Shown piece by piece: positions 36,242 to 48,534 of a stretch of 64,000 nt of DNA. Numbering within the stretch: position 1 is the first letter of the stretch; each line of letters starts with the position of its first letter. The notes below the pieces were generated by a model. That model was not told where the DNA came from, made no database searches, and saw only the letters and a list, made by a program, of their open reading frames with translations. This DNA is from Oenanthe sinensis. Its lineage: Eukaryota > Streptophyta > Magnoliopsida > Apiales > Apiaceae. The stretch spans positions 18,648,501-18,712,500 of the forward strand of contig CM053794.1 in the NCBI GenBank assembly GCA_028671895.1, read 5' to 3'. Both the position numbers and the translations under genes were made by a program.

Positions 36242-36746
36242 TTAGTAATGTAACAAATCAAAATTCTTCTTATTTTTTTTACATCAGTATATTGACTCGA
36301 TATAAATCAGATATTAGGATTCCTTTCGTTTACTATACAGCCATGGTCACTCCAACAAAATATATATACATATAACCAAGATCTATTTGATTAGTCAAAG
36401 AAATATTTCTCCCAAACCACAATTGCCTAACATAATATTTACACACCGTAAATTCAGACTAGGAGAGACCCTTAACATCAAATTACGAACGCAACACACA
36501 TCTCAGCCAAACTTTAAGCTTACAAGTCATCACCAAGAAGACGCTAAATTAACTAAAGCACTATACATAATCACATACAATTACGACATTTAAACAAATA
36601 ATTCCATGAATCAAACACCACCTAACCAAACAAAACACATGAATAGATGGTTGAACCTATATCGAAAACTAAAAAATTAAAACCTAGAATCAAAATTACG
36701 ACAATCAATGTAGTCCAAAACTAGAGATAAAAGAGACCTCTTTGAA

Positions 36747-36922
36747 TCAAGTAGCGCCGACGATGATGTTGTTGATTGGAATAAAGATTAGCTTAACGAA
36801 GAATCCAACGAATCCCATCACTACGAACCCGATCGCTGTACGAAACGCCACCTTCGTGAATTCTATACAACAAAAAACACAGATCAGTAACCAAAACAAC
36901 TTAAATTCAATAGAGAGATAGA

Positions 36923-36953
<31 letters not shown>

Positions 36954-37309
36954 GGAGAGAGATGAGAGCGAGGGAAAGAGATGGGAGAGAGATCAGGGAG
37001 AGAGATGGGGGAGAAAGAGGGAGAGAGATGGGGGAGAGAGATGGGGAGAAAGAGGGAGAGAGATGGGGGAGAGAGAGGGAGAGAGAGAGGGAGAGAGATG
37101 GGGGAGAGAGAGGGAGAGAGATGGGGGAGAGAGAGGGAGAGAGATTGGGGGGAGAGATGGGGGAGAGAGATGAGGGAGAGAGATGGGGGAGAGAGATGGG
37201 GGAGAGAGGGGAGACCTTTGCGATCAGGCTTGTGGCATCGCTTGACTAGACGGTAGCTATCCTTGGAGAACTCTCTCAAGGGATCGAAGACTGAATCAAT
37301 GGCGTCCAT
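36747..37309 (-). CDS. SEC61G: Protein transport protein Sec61 subunit gamma
   Basis: Two exons on the minus strand, 37309-37216 and 36862-36747, joined at a phase-1 GT-AG intron of 353 bp, give 69 aa, exactly the usual size. Exon 1 encodes MDAIDSVFDPLREFSKDSYR and the conserved LVKRCHKPDRK. Exon 2 completes Glu and encodes FTKVAFRTAIGFVVMGFVGF and the single C-terminal membrane helix ending INNIIVGAT. SEC61 gamma is the tail-anchored SecE-like subunit of the ER translocon, clamping Sec61 alpha. An in-frame ATG three codons upstream (37318) is less likely because the family begins MDAI. The intron is almost filled by a GA/CT-rich low-complexity tract. Confidence 0.96.
36914..37213. repeat. 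GA-rich minisatellite in the SEC61G intron
   Basis: About 300 bp of (GA)n followed by repeats of GAGAGAGATGGGGGA and GAGAGAGGGA variants occupies most of the intron. In the gene's sense it is a CT-rich tract beginning right after the 5' splice site and continuing almost to the 3' splice site. Long open frames on both strands here are artefacts of the repeat. Confidence 0.95.
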
Positions 37310-37893
37310 TGTGTTCAATACAGAGATTTAGATCTTGAAAAATGGGGAGGAGAAGGCGCCTATATAGACTGTATGTATATATGAGGACTGTGTATGTATA
37401 TTTATATTCCTCTTAAATTTAAAACATAAAAATACCAACTACTCGTATGATTTATTTATTTATTTTAAATTTAAATTAAGAGTATTGTTTTACGCAGTAA
37501 TGCTGAGTCGGCTGCACTTGATTGGACAGACATGTAAACTTTAAACTGATCTCAAATTTGAATTTTTATTTTTTGTTATATAAAAACCAAAATATATTAT
37601 TTTAACTTTATTTTGACAGAATGGGATATTACTATCTAAACTTTTTAACTTTATTTTTTAGGCAAATCTATAAGAAACCTATCTAGTTTTTTCTTTTAAA
37701 AAAATTATTTTTATTATTTTTTTACAATAAAAATTTAAAAAGATAATTTAAAAAATTACAAATTATATATGTATGAATTTTTTTGTCCTTTACTTTATTA
37801 TTTATTTTTATTTGATATCTGGGTGAAATTCAGCTGCATACCCTTTGTGTACTGAATTATAGTAAATTTCTAAGCGCTAGACAGATGTGGAAT

Positions 37894-38620
37894 TAGACAT
37901 GGTCACGGTTCGTGAACCGCCGGTGCCGTGAAAACCTTGAATCGGAACCTGAACCTTAATAAGATATAAATCGCCGGTTCCGATTCAGGTTCAGGATTTG
38001 AACCGGTTTTGACCCGGTTAAAAATCCGGTTCAGGTTCCGGTTTAGGTTCGAACCATATAAATAAAAAAATAATTTATATAAGAAATATTGTTAAATTAA
38101 TTCGTATTTTTTATTAAAAACAAGTAAATATATTACAATAAATTTATATGTTTTACAACTTATAAGAAAACAACAAATCATATAATTTATTACAATAATA
38201 TTTATAACATATACTAACTCGATCCACCCGATTCGGAGGTGGTGAGAATTGTTGTAGGATTTCCACAATATTCGTCGGATGAGCATAATGAAGCGATGTT
38301 GGATTGTGTTCTTAATTCTACTCTTTTCCAATCATTCACAAAAACTTGTGTTTCTAAAGATTTGGGAGCCAATCTTGATCTCCTTGGATCCAAAATATTT
38401 CCTCATATCCTGAATGTTTGTTCCACTGCAACAGTTGAGGCTAAACATGAACACGGTTCGTGAACCGCAGGTTCCGATTCGTGAAAATCTTGAACCGGAA
38501 CCTTAACAAAATATAAACCGCCGATTCCGGTTCAAACTGTTCAGGTTCAGGGTTTGATTGGTTTTGACCCGGTCCGGTTCTGGGCCGGTTAGCCGATTCC
38601 GGTCGGGTTTGGCATGTCTA
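37894..38620. mobile_element. hAT-like element with 'CGGTTCGTGAACCG' arms
   Basis: 727 bp bounded by TAGACATGG and GCATGTCTA inverted ends. Flanks TGTGGAAT (37886-37893) and GGTGGAAT (38621-38628) agree at 7 of 8 bases, a hAT-sized duplication. GC-rich arms are related to each other in direct orientation: CACGGTTCGTGAACCGC appears near 37903 and again near 38453, each followed by AACCGG-type words. A central open stretch (38239-38463) contains GFPQYSSDEHNEAML, possibly transposase-derived. The direct-repeat arms suggest an unusual or composite structure. Confidence 0.65.
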
Positions 38621-38639
38621 GGTGGAATGGTCCAAGCAT

Positions 38640-39590
38640 AATAAATATATAATTTGCATACCATTTTTATAATGTATATAATTAATTTAATACTGGCTTA
38701 TAACTCGTGCAACGGATGATATTAATAAATTATCTATAAATTATTTTATATAATTAAAATATTTAATTTAATATGGTAATTTATTTTATTATTAATTTAT
38801 TTTTATATTTTTCTATACAATATTATTTATATATTAATATTCATAAAATTTAATTATAATTCATAATTTTAAATAAATAAAAGAGTCTGAATGGAGATGA
38901 AATTGAGTTAAAAAAAGTTCTCTTATTTGGTTATAATAATATAGTATTAAATAAAAATTATAGAATAAATAGAATTCTTAAAATAGAAAATATAATTTAG
39001 ATATAATATTATCCATGAGCAGTTGTATAAAAAAATGACTATCAATAATACAGTTGTATGTATGATATATCTTTTTTAAAATAAGATTTTTTAAAAATTG
39101 AATGGTTATGATTTTTTCTATGAATCACCTAAAATTGGACGGTTAAGATTTTTTTTATATTCATCTGAGAATGATATTTGTATATTAATATTTATAAAAT
39201 TTAATGATATATTAAATAAAAATTATAGGATAAGTAGCATTCTTAAAATAGAAAATATAGAATATAATTTAAATATAATATAATATTATCCGTAAGGAGT
39301 TCTATAAAAGGAGGACTATCGGGATAGAGTTATATGTATGATATATATCCTTCTGAAAATTATTTTATTAAAATTGAATGGTTAAAATTGTTTATATGAT
39401 TCACCTAAATTTGGACGGCTATGATATTTCCTATGTTCACCCAATACCATTGAAACTTTTAATATTTCGATTATAATAATATACTATAGATATCATAAAA
39501 ATTAGCAAATGAATTCACACGTGATATATTAAAAGTTTATTATAGTTAACACCAAAACACGCTTAATCTTTTTCTTTTCGTAAACAAAGA
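38640..39590. repeat. AT-rich region with ~265-bp duplicated unit
   Basis: Two diverged copies (about 38945-39160 and 39210-39440) share ATTAAATAAAAATTATAG, AATTCTTAAAATAG-like words, GTATGATATAT, TTGAATGGTTA and a TCACCTAAA(A/T)TTGGACGG string. No coding content. The preceding CTCGTGCAACGGATGATATT string may mark another transposon end, but no boundaries were found. Confidence 0.55.
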
Positions 39591-39911
39591 TCATTCAGGA
39601 TTCAAAAATTCGCATGCCTTCCAAAAAAAAAAAAACACCAGATTTCTCATGAGAAATCTTAGAAAAATTTGCAGCTAAAAATACAGACATAATAGCACAA
39701 CAAGCATTACATATCCACTTCATTACTGCACCTGGGTCGGATATTGGGTAGACACTAGACAGGTTGTTTACAACCAAAATTGGCAATGTGCAACTTAATT
39801 TGAAAATCCTTATATAGTCCGACTGTTAGCTCCCCAACCTTCTGCTAATAATACTTAAAAGCTTAAGGTTGTCCTTAACTTTGAGGATCTGGGCTTCTTG
39901 CTGGAACATAT

Positions 39912-42900
39912 TTATCGAGATGTTCCTCTAGGTGCAGAGTCGGGGTTTTTATCCCGCTGAATTGATCTGGGGACGAATGTAAGACCACGGGTGTGACGGC
40001 GGCCAAAGCTTATGGATGAAGGTGAGTTATCCGAAGTGCTCAATTTAGAGACTCCCGAAACTAGTCCACTCATGGTTTCTTCATCAACTTGCATTGCACT
40101 TGAAGCCTCTTCCACTTTGACTGCTGGTTTTCGATGGCTCTTCTGCCTCTGTTTCTTTGATGGAAGGCTTTTCTTGAAGAATTCAAAAGAAGTAGGAAAT
40201 TTATGCTTGTCCACCAGATGTTGTTGTCGGCTTTTATAGCTTTTTAGCTTTGCATCACAGCCCTCAACAAGGCATTCATACTGTTAATCAATAAATACAT
40301 CAATACTCGACATTCTTAAAGGAAAATGTTAATAATGGAAAAGTCCAAGGGAACAAAATCTCATGATTGTAGAACTCAAAGTTTAATCATCAGTCTGCAA
40401 AATGGATTATTTATTTATTTTCTAGACGTAAATTTTCAACAAACTGGTTTAGGTGAATCACGCGCCTTATAAACGGGATGAAGGAAGAAACTGTATACCA
40501 TAGCATAGCCACGAGCAACTTTTGCTTGAAAGAACGAATCATGGGCTTCAGACACGTGTATGCTGAGTAGGCGTGATGTAGGGTATACTCTGGAACACAC
40601 TGAACAAGACGCAGTGTGTCGTGCATTGTAGTGATCTTCAAAATCCTCCAAGGAATTCATATGCATGCCACAACCAACAATAGGGCAAGACACTCTCCTA
40701 GTAAGACAACAAAAATGTACAAGCGATATAATAACCGTTTGATAGTAATAGAAGATCATTGAAAACCTTAAATAGTAGATAAACTTGAACAGTTCTTTAA
40801 GGTATCAGTATGCATCACTAGTTTACACAGAGAAAAACAATAAAGTCATAACCGACTACTTCTTTATACCAGCAAACTGCAACAGAATATTAGAATATAA
40901 TGCCAACTGTTAAAATTGATGAACGAAACGGTATAGGCAGTCTTACGCATAGGACTGCAGAAAAGGGAGTACGGGACTAACTAATCTACCTTTTTTCTTT
41001 GTCTTCTACATCTGCAAGTTCTTGCTTTTCATCTTCTGTTATATCTAAAGCAAGCTGAAATTGAAAAATAATAATTAAAAATCAAATTTATGGAAGCACG
41101 TGAAACCAAAAAGACCAGTCACAGGAGATTTGGCATCATCAGTAAAATTCCTAAAACATAACAAGCAGGGTACATAATCAAGTTCTTTACGAAGAAAAAG
41201 TTTCAGCAGAAAGATAATTGTAGAATATGAGAATTTTCTTACATGCAGCAAAAATGAAAATTCAGTCCAATAAAATAACTATATTGCAAGTTCAATAATT
41301 ATACCATCAGCCGTATAACGAAAAGGTCCTGAAGGAACCAAAGCAGTGTCGCATGTATAGCCTTCTACCAGGTGTTCCCGGTTCTTTTGATTACATTAAA
41401 ATATGCGGTTTAAAATGTACTTTAAATTACAGGGTGATTGATTATTCATGCATCTAAAATGCTAAATTTAGCTCAAATGATGTAACTTATATCACACGTA
41501 GTAATTAATTTGGTAGAGGAAATCTATATAAAGACAGAAAACTGATTCCTGCATTTCAACCAAAAAATTTCTGCCATTATTTTGCACAGAATATTCCTGT
41601 CCAATATTGCAAGATCCTTCATATTCGAGCCACTCTTGTAAAGGTTGTTCTAAGCCATAGTATAAGGAAGAAAATTTTAAATATGGGAGGCGGACGGTGC
41701 AAACCTTGTTGAAGATATGTGGGTGTCATTTTATCAACGAAAAAGATAAAAATAGTTCAACTATATTTTTATTGTCCAATTGTGGTGAAATTGTTAATAC
41801 TGCGGTAAAAGGCTAACAATTCAGACCTATAATAACCCCCCCCCCCCCCCCCCCCAAGATAATGACCCGTGTGCATAAGCTTATTCAGAGAGATTATGAC
41901 CACTAATGTGACAAGAGAACACAATAAACAGAGCTTTATAAAAGAGAGACAAGCAGTTGATTGTAATCAATGAGAATCGATATAATAATCAATATTAGTA
42001 GTGTAACAAATAATTACAATCACATCAATTGAAATAGTGAAAAAACCCTAATAGTAACCTAATGAACTGGGGTCTGGGGCCATGCTATTGGGGTACTCGA
42101 AACAAACCAGCATTCAAAAATTACGTAAAGAAGATCCAAAACAAGGAGAAAGTAGTACATAAATATATACTATAGAAAAAGAAAAAAGAAAAAAAACAAG
42201 AAGAAACTCAACTAAGAAAAAGTAATGTATATTATTTAACCATATCTTATTGGATTGACATGCTTATTAATTTCATTGCTTACAATTGAATCATTCATCA
42301 GAAACATATAACCCTTTGAACTACAACTTCAGAAAGGTCTTTGTTACCAGTTATAATCTCCTATCACCAGTTGCTTCCATGCACACTATTGCTTTAATTA
42401 TGCAGGAGTTCCACCCCCAACATATTTTGTTACACAACTCAACATCTACTTTGAAACTGTTCTATTGAGCACAGTTTATTCACCAAGTTAAAAGGAAGTA
42501 CCTTATTAATAGTCAGACCTTACATTGACGAATTAATTTTTACTGGAACTAATAGAAGCACATGTGATGATTTTAAAAATTCAATGATGTTACATTTTAC
42601 CATGTCTAATTTAGGAAGAATGAGAAATTTTCTCAGGGTAGAAGTTTAACAAAGCACAGATGGAATTTTTATTTACCAAAGGAGATATTATGCTCGAGAA
42701 GTTCTAGCATCGATTGGCATAGAAAGCTATAATCCAGTGAAAAAACCTATTGTTCAAGGGACAAGATTATTAAAAGACAAAACTGGGCTGGAGTTAGCGC
42801 AACTATAAAATAAGCAATTGGGAGTCTTGGGAATGTTAAAGTGCCTCGCTCAAATTCGATGTATGGATTGAATTTAATTACATTTCATGTCAAGCTCAAA

Positions 42901-43485
42901 CTTATCACATTACTTGACAGCAAATAGAATCTAAAGTACCTTAATGTGAGGAATACTAAGTTCTGTTTGCTCTACACGAATAGTAATCACATTGTCGATT
43001 TGAATAACCGAAAAAGTACATATGATTCCATAATAATGATAGTAGACATGCCCCATTGACAAGATATCCAGTCTTTCATTAATAATCTAAACATATCGAT
43101 GTACAATTCCATTTCCTAAGATATTTAATCAAGGTGATACATTTGTTACGAACAACTTGCAGACTTACCGACAAAGCAAATTAAGCATGAACAGAGTTTG
43201 AGAAATTGGACAACAATGATAGATAGAGTTTGTTAATGAGTCTTAATTTTTCGAGAAGTTATCAGTTAGTTTATTGTTGAAAACCTAAGGAAAAAATGAA
43301 ATTATAAAAAGACAAGATTACAAGTAAATGAAAAACAAAAGAATGAAAAATGTAGAGACCTGTTTGGCAAGAAGCTCTCTCTCAACGTTACCGGAAGCAA
43401 AGAAAGGAGAGTCTGGGAAGAAGCGCCGACGAGATGGGTACCAGTATTTGAACCCTAATTCCTTCTTCTCTATCTCCATAGCCAT
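39912..43485 (-). CDS. C2H2 zinc-finger protein resembling ZNF511
   Basis: Four exons on the minus strand, 43485-43360, 41054-40990, 40697-40499 and 40280-39912, give about 252 aa with GT-AG introns of 2305, 292 and 218 bp. Exon 1 encodes an N-terminus with KELGFKYWYPSRRRFFPDSP. Exon 2 (LALDITEDEKQELADVEDKE) is acidic. Exons 3 and 4 encode three C2H2 fingers: CPIVGCGMH...H-X4-H, CSVCSRVYPTSRLLSIHVSEAH, and CLVEGCDAKLKSYKSRQQHL...H. The basic segment KKSLPSKKQRQKSHRK and the C-terminal FGRRHTRGLTFVPRS follow. The order and spacing match the conserved eukaryotic ZNF511 family, a poorly characterised putative nuclear protein. Start at 43485 is the first ATG that gives the conserved N-terminus; 43479 is also possible. 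Intron 1 holds a Copia fragment and a C20 run. Confidence 0.88.
41836..41855 (+). repeat. C20 homopolymer
   Basis: An uninterrupted run of 20 C within intron 1 of the zinc-finger gene. The exact length may be a sequencing or assembly artefact. Confidence 0.7.
42480..43250 (+). pseudogene. Copia RT-RNase H fragment inside an intron
   Basis: Plus-strand translation gives DELIFTGTNRSTCDDFKNSM, FTMSNLGRMRNFLRVEV and DGIFIYQRRYYAREVL, the part of Copia RT that follows the YVDD site. A P..GT.LLKDKTG segment comes next. Degraded RNase H words follow, ending near a TKQIKHEQSLRNW-like stretch that corresponds to the end of pol. Stops and shifts abound and LTRs were not found. It lies antisense to the host gene, entirely in intron 1. 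Confidence 0.75.
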
Positions 43486-45522
43486 CTCTCTCCTCTCTCT
43501 CTGTCTCTCTCTGTGTCTCTCTCTGAAACAAATAGAAATAGTATGTTCAAATTTATAAGATTTCAAAGTGTTTGAAAACAGACGAGGATGAATGGCTTTT
43601 CAATTGGATCCCTGTATATTTGCTTGGGACTTGGGTTCATATACACACACACACATTTTTTTTTCATTTTTCGTATCTATCGCAGCGATTTCCCCGAGTT
43701 AAAATTAAAATGATATAAAATAATAATTAATTAAAATTTGTGAAATTTGTAAAAGGATGTATTTCAATAATATTTATTATAATATTTATTTATATTTATA
43801 AAAAAAAATATTATTGTTTTTAAATATTAACAGTTATATTTCAACTATTGTATTATATTTTATATGATTAAAATATAATCATTAATATTTAATATAATAA
43901 TAAATATATTTAATGATAATATTATAATATTTATATATGTATATTTTTATTCTAAAATAAAAATAAAAATAAATAATTAGTACAAATAAAAATATAATAA
44001 TACATTAAACTTGAGAAAAAATAATAAACAAATATTATTTTTATATATTATAAAATTTATAATTAAGAAAATATTTTACTATGTTAATATATTAGTATTT
44101 TTATAAATAAATACTGAAATAATTATATAGGTAAATAATAAATTTGATTAATAATAAAATAATATTTTTATACTTAATATTATATAATATATAAAATAGA
44201 AAATAGAAACTATAATACATCAAATAAATTAATATATAATTATAATAAATATATATTAAATATTTGAAAAGGGTCTTATATATTTTAAATATCTAAAAAA
44301 TGTAAAAAATGACATGAATAATTCTAGATAGGAACATACGTGCAACAAATATAACTAATCAAATACTTTTAGTAAAATCTTATGGAATTCTAGCTCGGTT
44401 AATAATAATTTGAACCATGAATATTATTTCATTTTTAATATATTTAAACATTTAACTACAAATTTATAATTGTTTCTCAAAAAACAGAATTTAAGAAGTG
44501 ATTTGTAATTATATATTTTATTGATTTGTATTAAGAATGATTTAATTAATTGAATACAATTCGATAAGGTTTTGAAATAATTATTTTATAACTCCCGGAT
44601 GAATGAGAAAAATGTTACGAAAATTTATAAATTGAATGAAAGTTAAGTTTTTAACAGTAAAAGTTTAGATCATGTAAAAATAAGTTAAATCAATTGGCCT
44701 AACCTAGGGTTGCAATTTCCCAACCTAACACGGAACCAACTCAAAAAAATACGAATCTAGGTTAGTAAATATTCAACCTGAAATAACCGGTTAGAATCAG
44801 ACACGAACAGGAAACCCGAAAATGACTCGAAAATTAATGAGTCCTCTATTTATAACCTTATTTTTGAAATATTTTATATTTAAAATAATTAGATTTAAGT
44901 ACAATAAAATAACTTTCATAATTATTTAATAGTAATCACAATATTTTATACATGTCATGTCCTTTTTTTAATCTGACAAAATGGGTACAGTACATATTAT
45001 ACATTTAAACTGTAACTTTCGCATGCAATGAAAGAGAAATGAACGGTTCTTTCTTAAAATTTGTGCAAAAACAATCAGTTCATATAATTCAATATAAATC
45101 AGGACAGATGAAATATATAATATAGGAATATAATTTCAATCACTCTAAAAAAACATTGAGAACCCGAAATGACCCAAAACCAGACACAAACCCGATAAAT
45201 ATGAGTTAGGGTTAAGAAAAAATCAACCAAAAAAACCAATTATAATATGACCTGACACCGAATCCGAAATTAGGCCTAACCACAATTATCTTACGCATCA
45301 CTTCTTGTCTTTTTTATAAATTTTTACCAAAGTATTTCTTGTCTTTTTATTGAAACCAGCTCTCATTATTATTGCTAGCTAGCAAAATTTTTGTGATACC
45401 TTGATCCATTTTCGACCCAAAATTAAGTTTTCGAGCGAGTGGGGTATAATACTCTAGTGTCAAAAACAAATCTGAAAGTGAGTGGTGGTGGTGATCTGAG
45501 TAGGAGACCTTAGCCAAGAAAA
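43486..45522. other. AT-rich intergenic region
   Basis: A (CT)n/(GA)n stretch near 43485-43525 belongs to the 5' leader or promoter of the zinc-finger gene. From 43700 to 44650 the sequence is very AT-rich without genes. At about 44700-45290, words such as CTAGGGTTGCAATTT, ACCCGAAA and TTAGGCCTAACC hint at a decayed MITE, but no clean duplications were found. Confidence 0.4.
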
Positions 45523-45735
45523 ATGTCAGATTGGGGACCAGTGTTTGTAGCTGTGGTGTTATTCATATTACTAACACCAGGACTTCTGGTTCAGATTCCA
45601 GGGCATAACAAGCTGGTTGAGTTTGGTAGCTTCAGGACCAGTGGTGCTTCCATTTTGGTTCATTCCATTATTTACTTTCTTCTCATTTCTCTCTTCTTGT
45701 TAGCCATTGGTGTTCACTTGTATGTTGATTCTTAA
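45523..45735 (+). CDS. DUF3339 family small membrane protein
   Basis: A single-exon 70-aa ORF that begins MSDWGPVFVAVVLFILLTPG, continues LLVQIPGHNKLVEFGSF and ends in a second hydrophobic stretch (SIIYFLLISLFLLAIGVHLY). This is the standard length and signature (MSDW.PV...VLF.LL.PGLL.Q.PG, VEFG.F.TS) of the plant-specific DUF3339 family. Two membrane spans are predicted, residues about 7-24 and 45-66. The biochemical role is not known to me. The start is unambiguous, as family members all begin MSDW or similar. Confidence 0.93.
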   Translation: MSDWGPVFVAVVLFILLTPGLLVQIPGHNKLVEFGSFRTSGASILVHSIIYFLLISLFLLAIGVHLYVDS

Positions 45736-47479
45736 AAGTTGCATCCCCTTGTAATTACTCTGTAATACTCGTGCACTTACGGATTCAAATTACTGTCTCG
45801 ATACATATATCTGTGGATCATGATGGGAATGTGATTAGTTTTTGTTTCTTCACTATGGTCCTTTCTGTATGTACCCAAAAAAATTATCATATGATTTTCC
45901 ATTTATAGGTACTCCTTCGATTGATTTATTATATATGCATTACCATGTTATCTCATACCAAGTAGACCTTCATTAAGATGGTCTAAAAGGGTAGGGGGAT
46001 TAAGAAAGTATTAGGGGACTGAGATGTTTCACCTTGTTTGCTTTGGTAATTTGTGGAAGTGTGAAGTTCCTTCGGATGAGTTATAGATCTCTGAAGTCTG
46101 AGCATTCCTTTTTTTCTTGTCCTGCTAATATGTTTAGTCCTTCTCTGAGCCTGAAAATAGATCTGCATTGTTTAAAGACAAGATCTAATAACTTCTCAAG
46201 TTCTAAATGAAAGTACAAATGTTTTTGAACACCTGGAAAAGAGAGAAATACGGAAGACTATAGATCGAAATTGGGGCATCAAGCATGAAAAGTGAAAACT
46301 AAGCGTCCATGGCTGTCGACACTTTCATTTTTCCTGCTCTCTATGCTTCATTGATCCTTGGCGTGCACGTCCACACTTACAAAACCTATCCTGAACACTA
46401 TTTATATCTTTTTGATTTCTTATCATCTTATTTCAGCTGAATGATAACAAGAGAATTAAGATTTAGCCCAAAAGTCGCTTAATGATTCCCTAGCTCCAAT
46501 TATCTTACAAATGCCCTACAACTTGTGGGGATGTGAAAATGGACGTTTGTGTTTAATCACTTTTCATTTTATTCTCTTCTGGTCTAGGGGTGTGTTAGTC
46601 TTGGATCTCATTTAACTGGCCTTGTATAGATGTTCATCTTTTTTGATTGCAACATATTATGCATATAGAATATAATCATTCTGTAGCATGTAATTACATC
46701 CTTGCACCGTTGAAGGAAAGTATTCAAGATTGTCACTTCTCCTTGGATGTTCTACCGTATATGCAATTGTCTACAACTACAAGGAATATATTTTATCGTT
46801 CTTCAATATCATATTACAAGAGGGTTCTTCAATAGGTAACAGATTTCTGTAATTTCTCCGCTATGCGTTAATGAGGATTACTTTATGCCAAAACTTTTAT
46901 TCCTAGAAAAACAGCATACTAGGAAAGAATTTAATGGGAAACCTGGCTCTGGAAGATTAATTCGTGTATCTTAGCACAGTAGTGCCCAGCTTCAACTAAT
47001 ATTATTGCTATGAGAGAGTAATTGCCATGTTCAACGATGCTGCGATGATTTCGGTCAGCTTCAACATTCGGAATCTGAGCAGAAGTATTTGGAAGTAGCC
47101 GGGAAGGAATCTGTACTTGAATCTGGCCCTTCCAATTCTGCCTTTGTAACTCCTGACTCAGCATAAAAACTAATCTAAGTATGCGATGTGTGATGCTATT
47201 GTTGATGAGTGTATCAGCAAAAAATTTGTTGAAATATTCTCTGGCACCATAACTTTGTAAATGCTTTAGAGTAGTGCCAAATTAATTTTCAACAGCGAGT
47301 TTAAACATATTCGTAATCACTAGCTTCAGATTTCCGATATATTCATGTAAATCGGGAAAAATCATGGGCGGACAGATTAAATTGTAAAAAAAGATAACTC
47401 GGGAGTAGGTTCCCATATGCCAGAATGTATGAGATGTAAAGCACTAGGAGATAGAGTAGTAGATTTTGATAAAGGCAAG
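45736..47479. other. Intergenic region without recognised features
   Basis: It includes the expected 3' UTR of the DUF3339 gene at its left end. A 77-codon minus-strand open frame (46931-47164) was looked at and not recognised. Nothing else can be supported. Confidence 0.35.
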
Positions 47480-47985
47480 CAGAAGTTTTATTTATGGAAC
47501 AACGGGAAATCTTTCAGGTGGATAACAAGTTGTCATGGTCTGATTTTCAGGCGGATGATGGGCGCGCTGAGCATTGGAACTTAGCAAAATCATACAGTAT
47601 TAAGGTCAATATGGATGCCGCGCTGTTCCAAAATGAAAAAAATTATGGAGTTGGGAATTGGGATGGTTGCTTGCAATGAAATACATGTAAATTGAAGGAT
47701 GCACCAGATTTTAACAAGGCATAATCGAACCGATGCTAGTTGAGGCAATGGGAGTTCGAGACTGATTGTTTGGGTGTGGTGCAGGTAATTCGTAACTCTC
47801 TATCTATGATCTTCCTATTTGGTCTGGTGATTCAGGACTGTAATTTTTTTTTGCTGTGTTGAGTCATGAGTGATGTGTTTGTTTTTTTGTCTCAAGCAAT
47901 CAGCTAGTATCGACTCATAGTTTCGCTAAACCCTCTATCTTGTATTCAGGTCGTCATTTTAAAAACATTAATGAAATTGACTTGC
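47480..47985 (+). pseudogene. LINE RNase H tail fragment
   Basis: The frame at 47494-47679 reads HWNLAKSYSIKVNMDAALFQ and YGVGNWDGCLQ, matching the plant LINE RNase H opening (W..P.....KVN.DAA.F.......G.G...D..G). Degraded C-terminal words follow. An A-rich end with GAAATTGACTTGCATG followed by AAAAAAAATAAAAA near 47990 fits a LINE 3' terminus. The fragment is 5'-truncated. Confidence 0.6.
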
Positions 47986-48534
47986 ATGAAAAAAAATAAA
48001 AATTTGAAGAACTTGAGTACAGGCGAAAGATATCAGACAATTAGCACATATGAAATATCGTTAAAGTGGAAACTAGATGGAGTAGAAATATGGATATAAG
48101 GTTGTTGATTTCCCATTTATAAGAGTCATTTGTGATATGTTGGTGGCTCTAGTGTAATAACCATTATTTTTTATCGATATTTTAGTACTTAAAATTTATA
48201 TTTTATTTATCTTCTTTATTATATTTTTAATATTTGAAATGTATTTTTTTTAAATGTATGTTAGTTGAGATAATAATTGTGAGTTATGAGTGATTTTCGT
48301 AACTTATGTGTTTACTAATTAAGAGCGATTTAATTAAGTAGTTCAAAATAAATTGTTTTGGCAAAAGTTATAGGAAATGTACGGTAAGAAAATTTTATAC
48401 GTATGCACCGATTGCATTTTCTTAATATTTTATTTTTTTTATTATAATATTTTATCTATTTTTTTGAAAAATACAAATCAGCTTTTATTCATGTAGCAGA
48501 ATCAGCCTACAAAGTCTCCAAGATATATGATCAG
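47986..48534. other. AT-rich junction sequence left of element B
   Basis: No ORF. On the minus strand the stretch next to B reads a CATGAATAAAAGCTGATTTG string followed by T and A runs. This may be an unrelated 3' tail fused to the truncated end of B. Confidence 0.35.

Noticed and set aside
36884..37318. Long open frames on both strands of the SEC61G intron (e.g. 144 codons)
   Set aside because: Products of the GA/CT simple repeat. Only the first exon part encodes real protein.
44700..45290. Possible MITE with TAGGGTTGCAATTT and TAGGCCTAACC ends
   Set aside because: Ends do not pair well and no target duplication was found.
46931..47164. 77-codon minus-strand frame as a gene
   Set aside because: No family resemblance, no conserved start context and repeats nearby; not enough to call.
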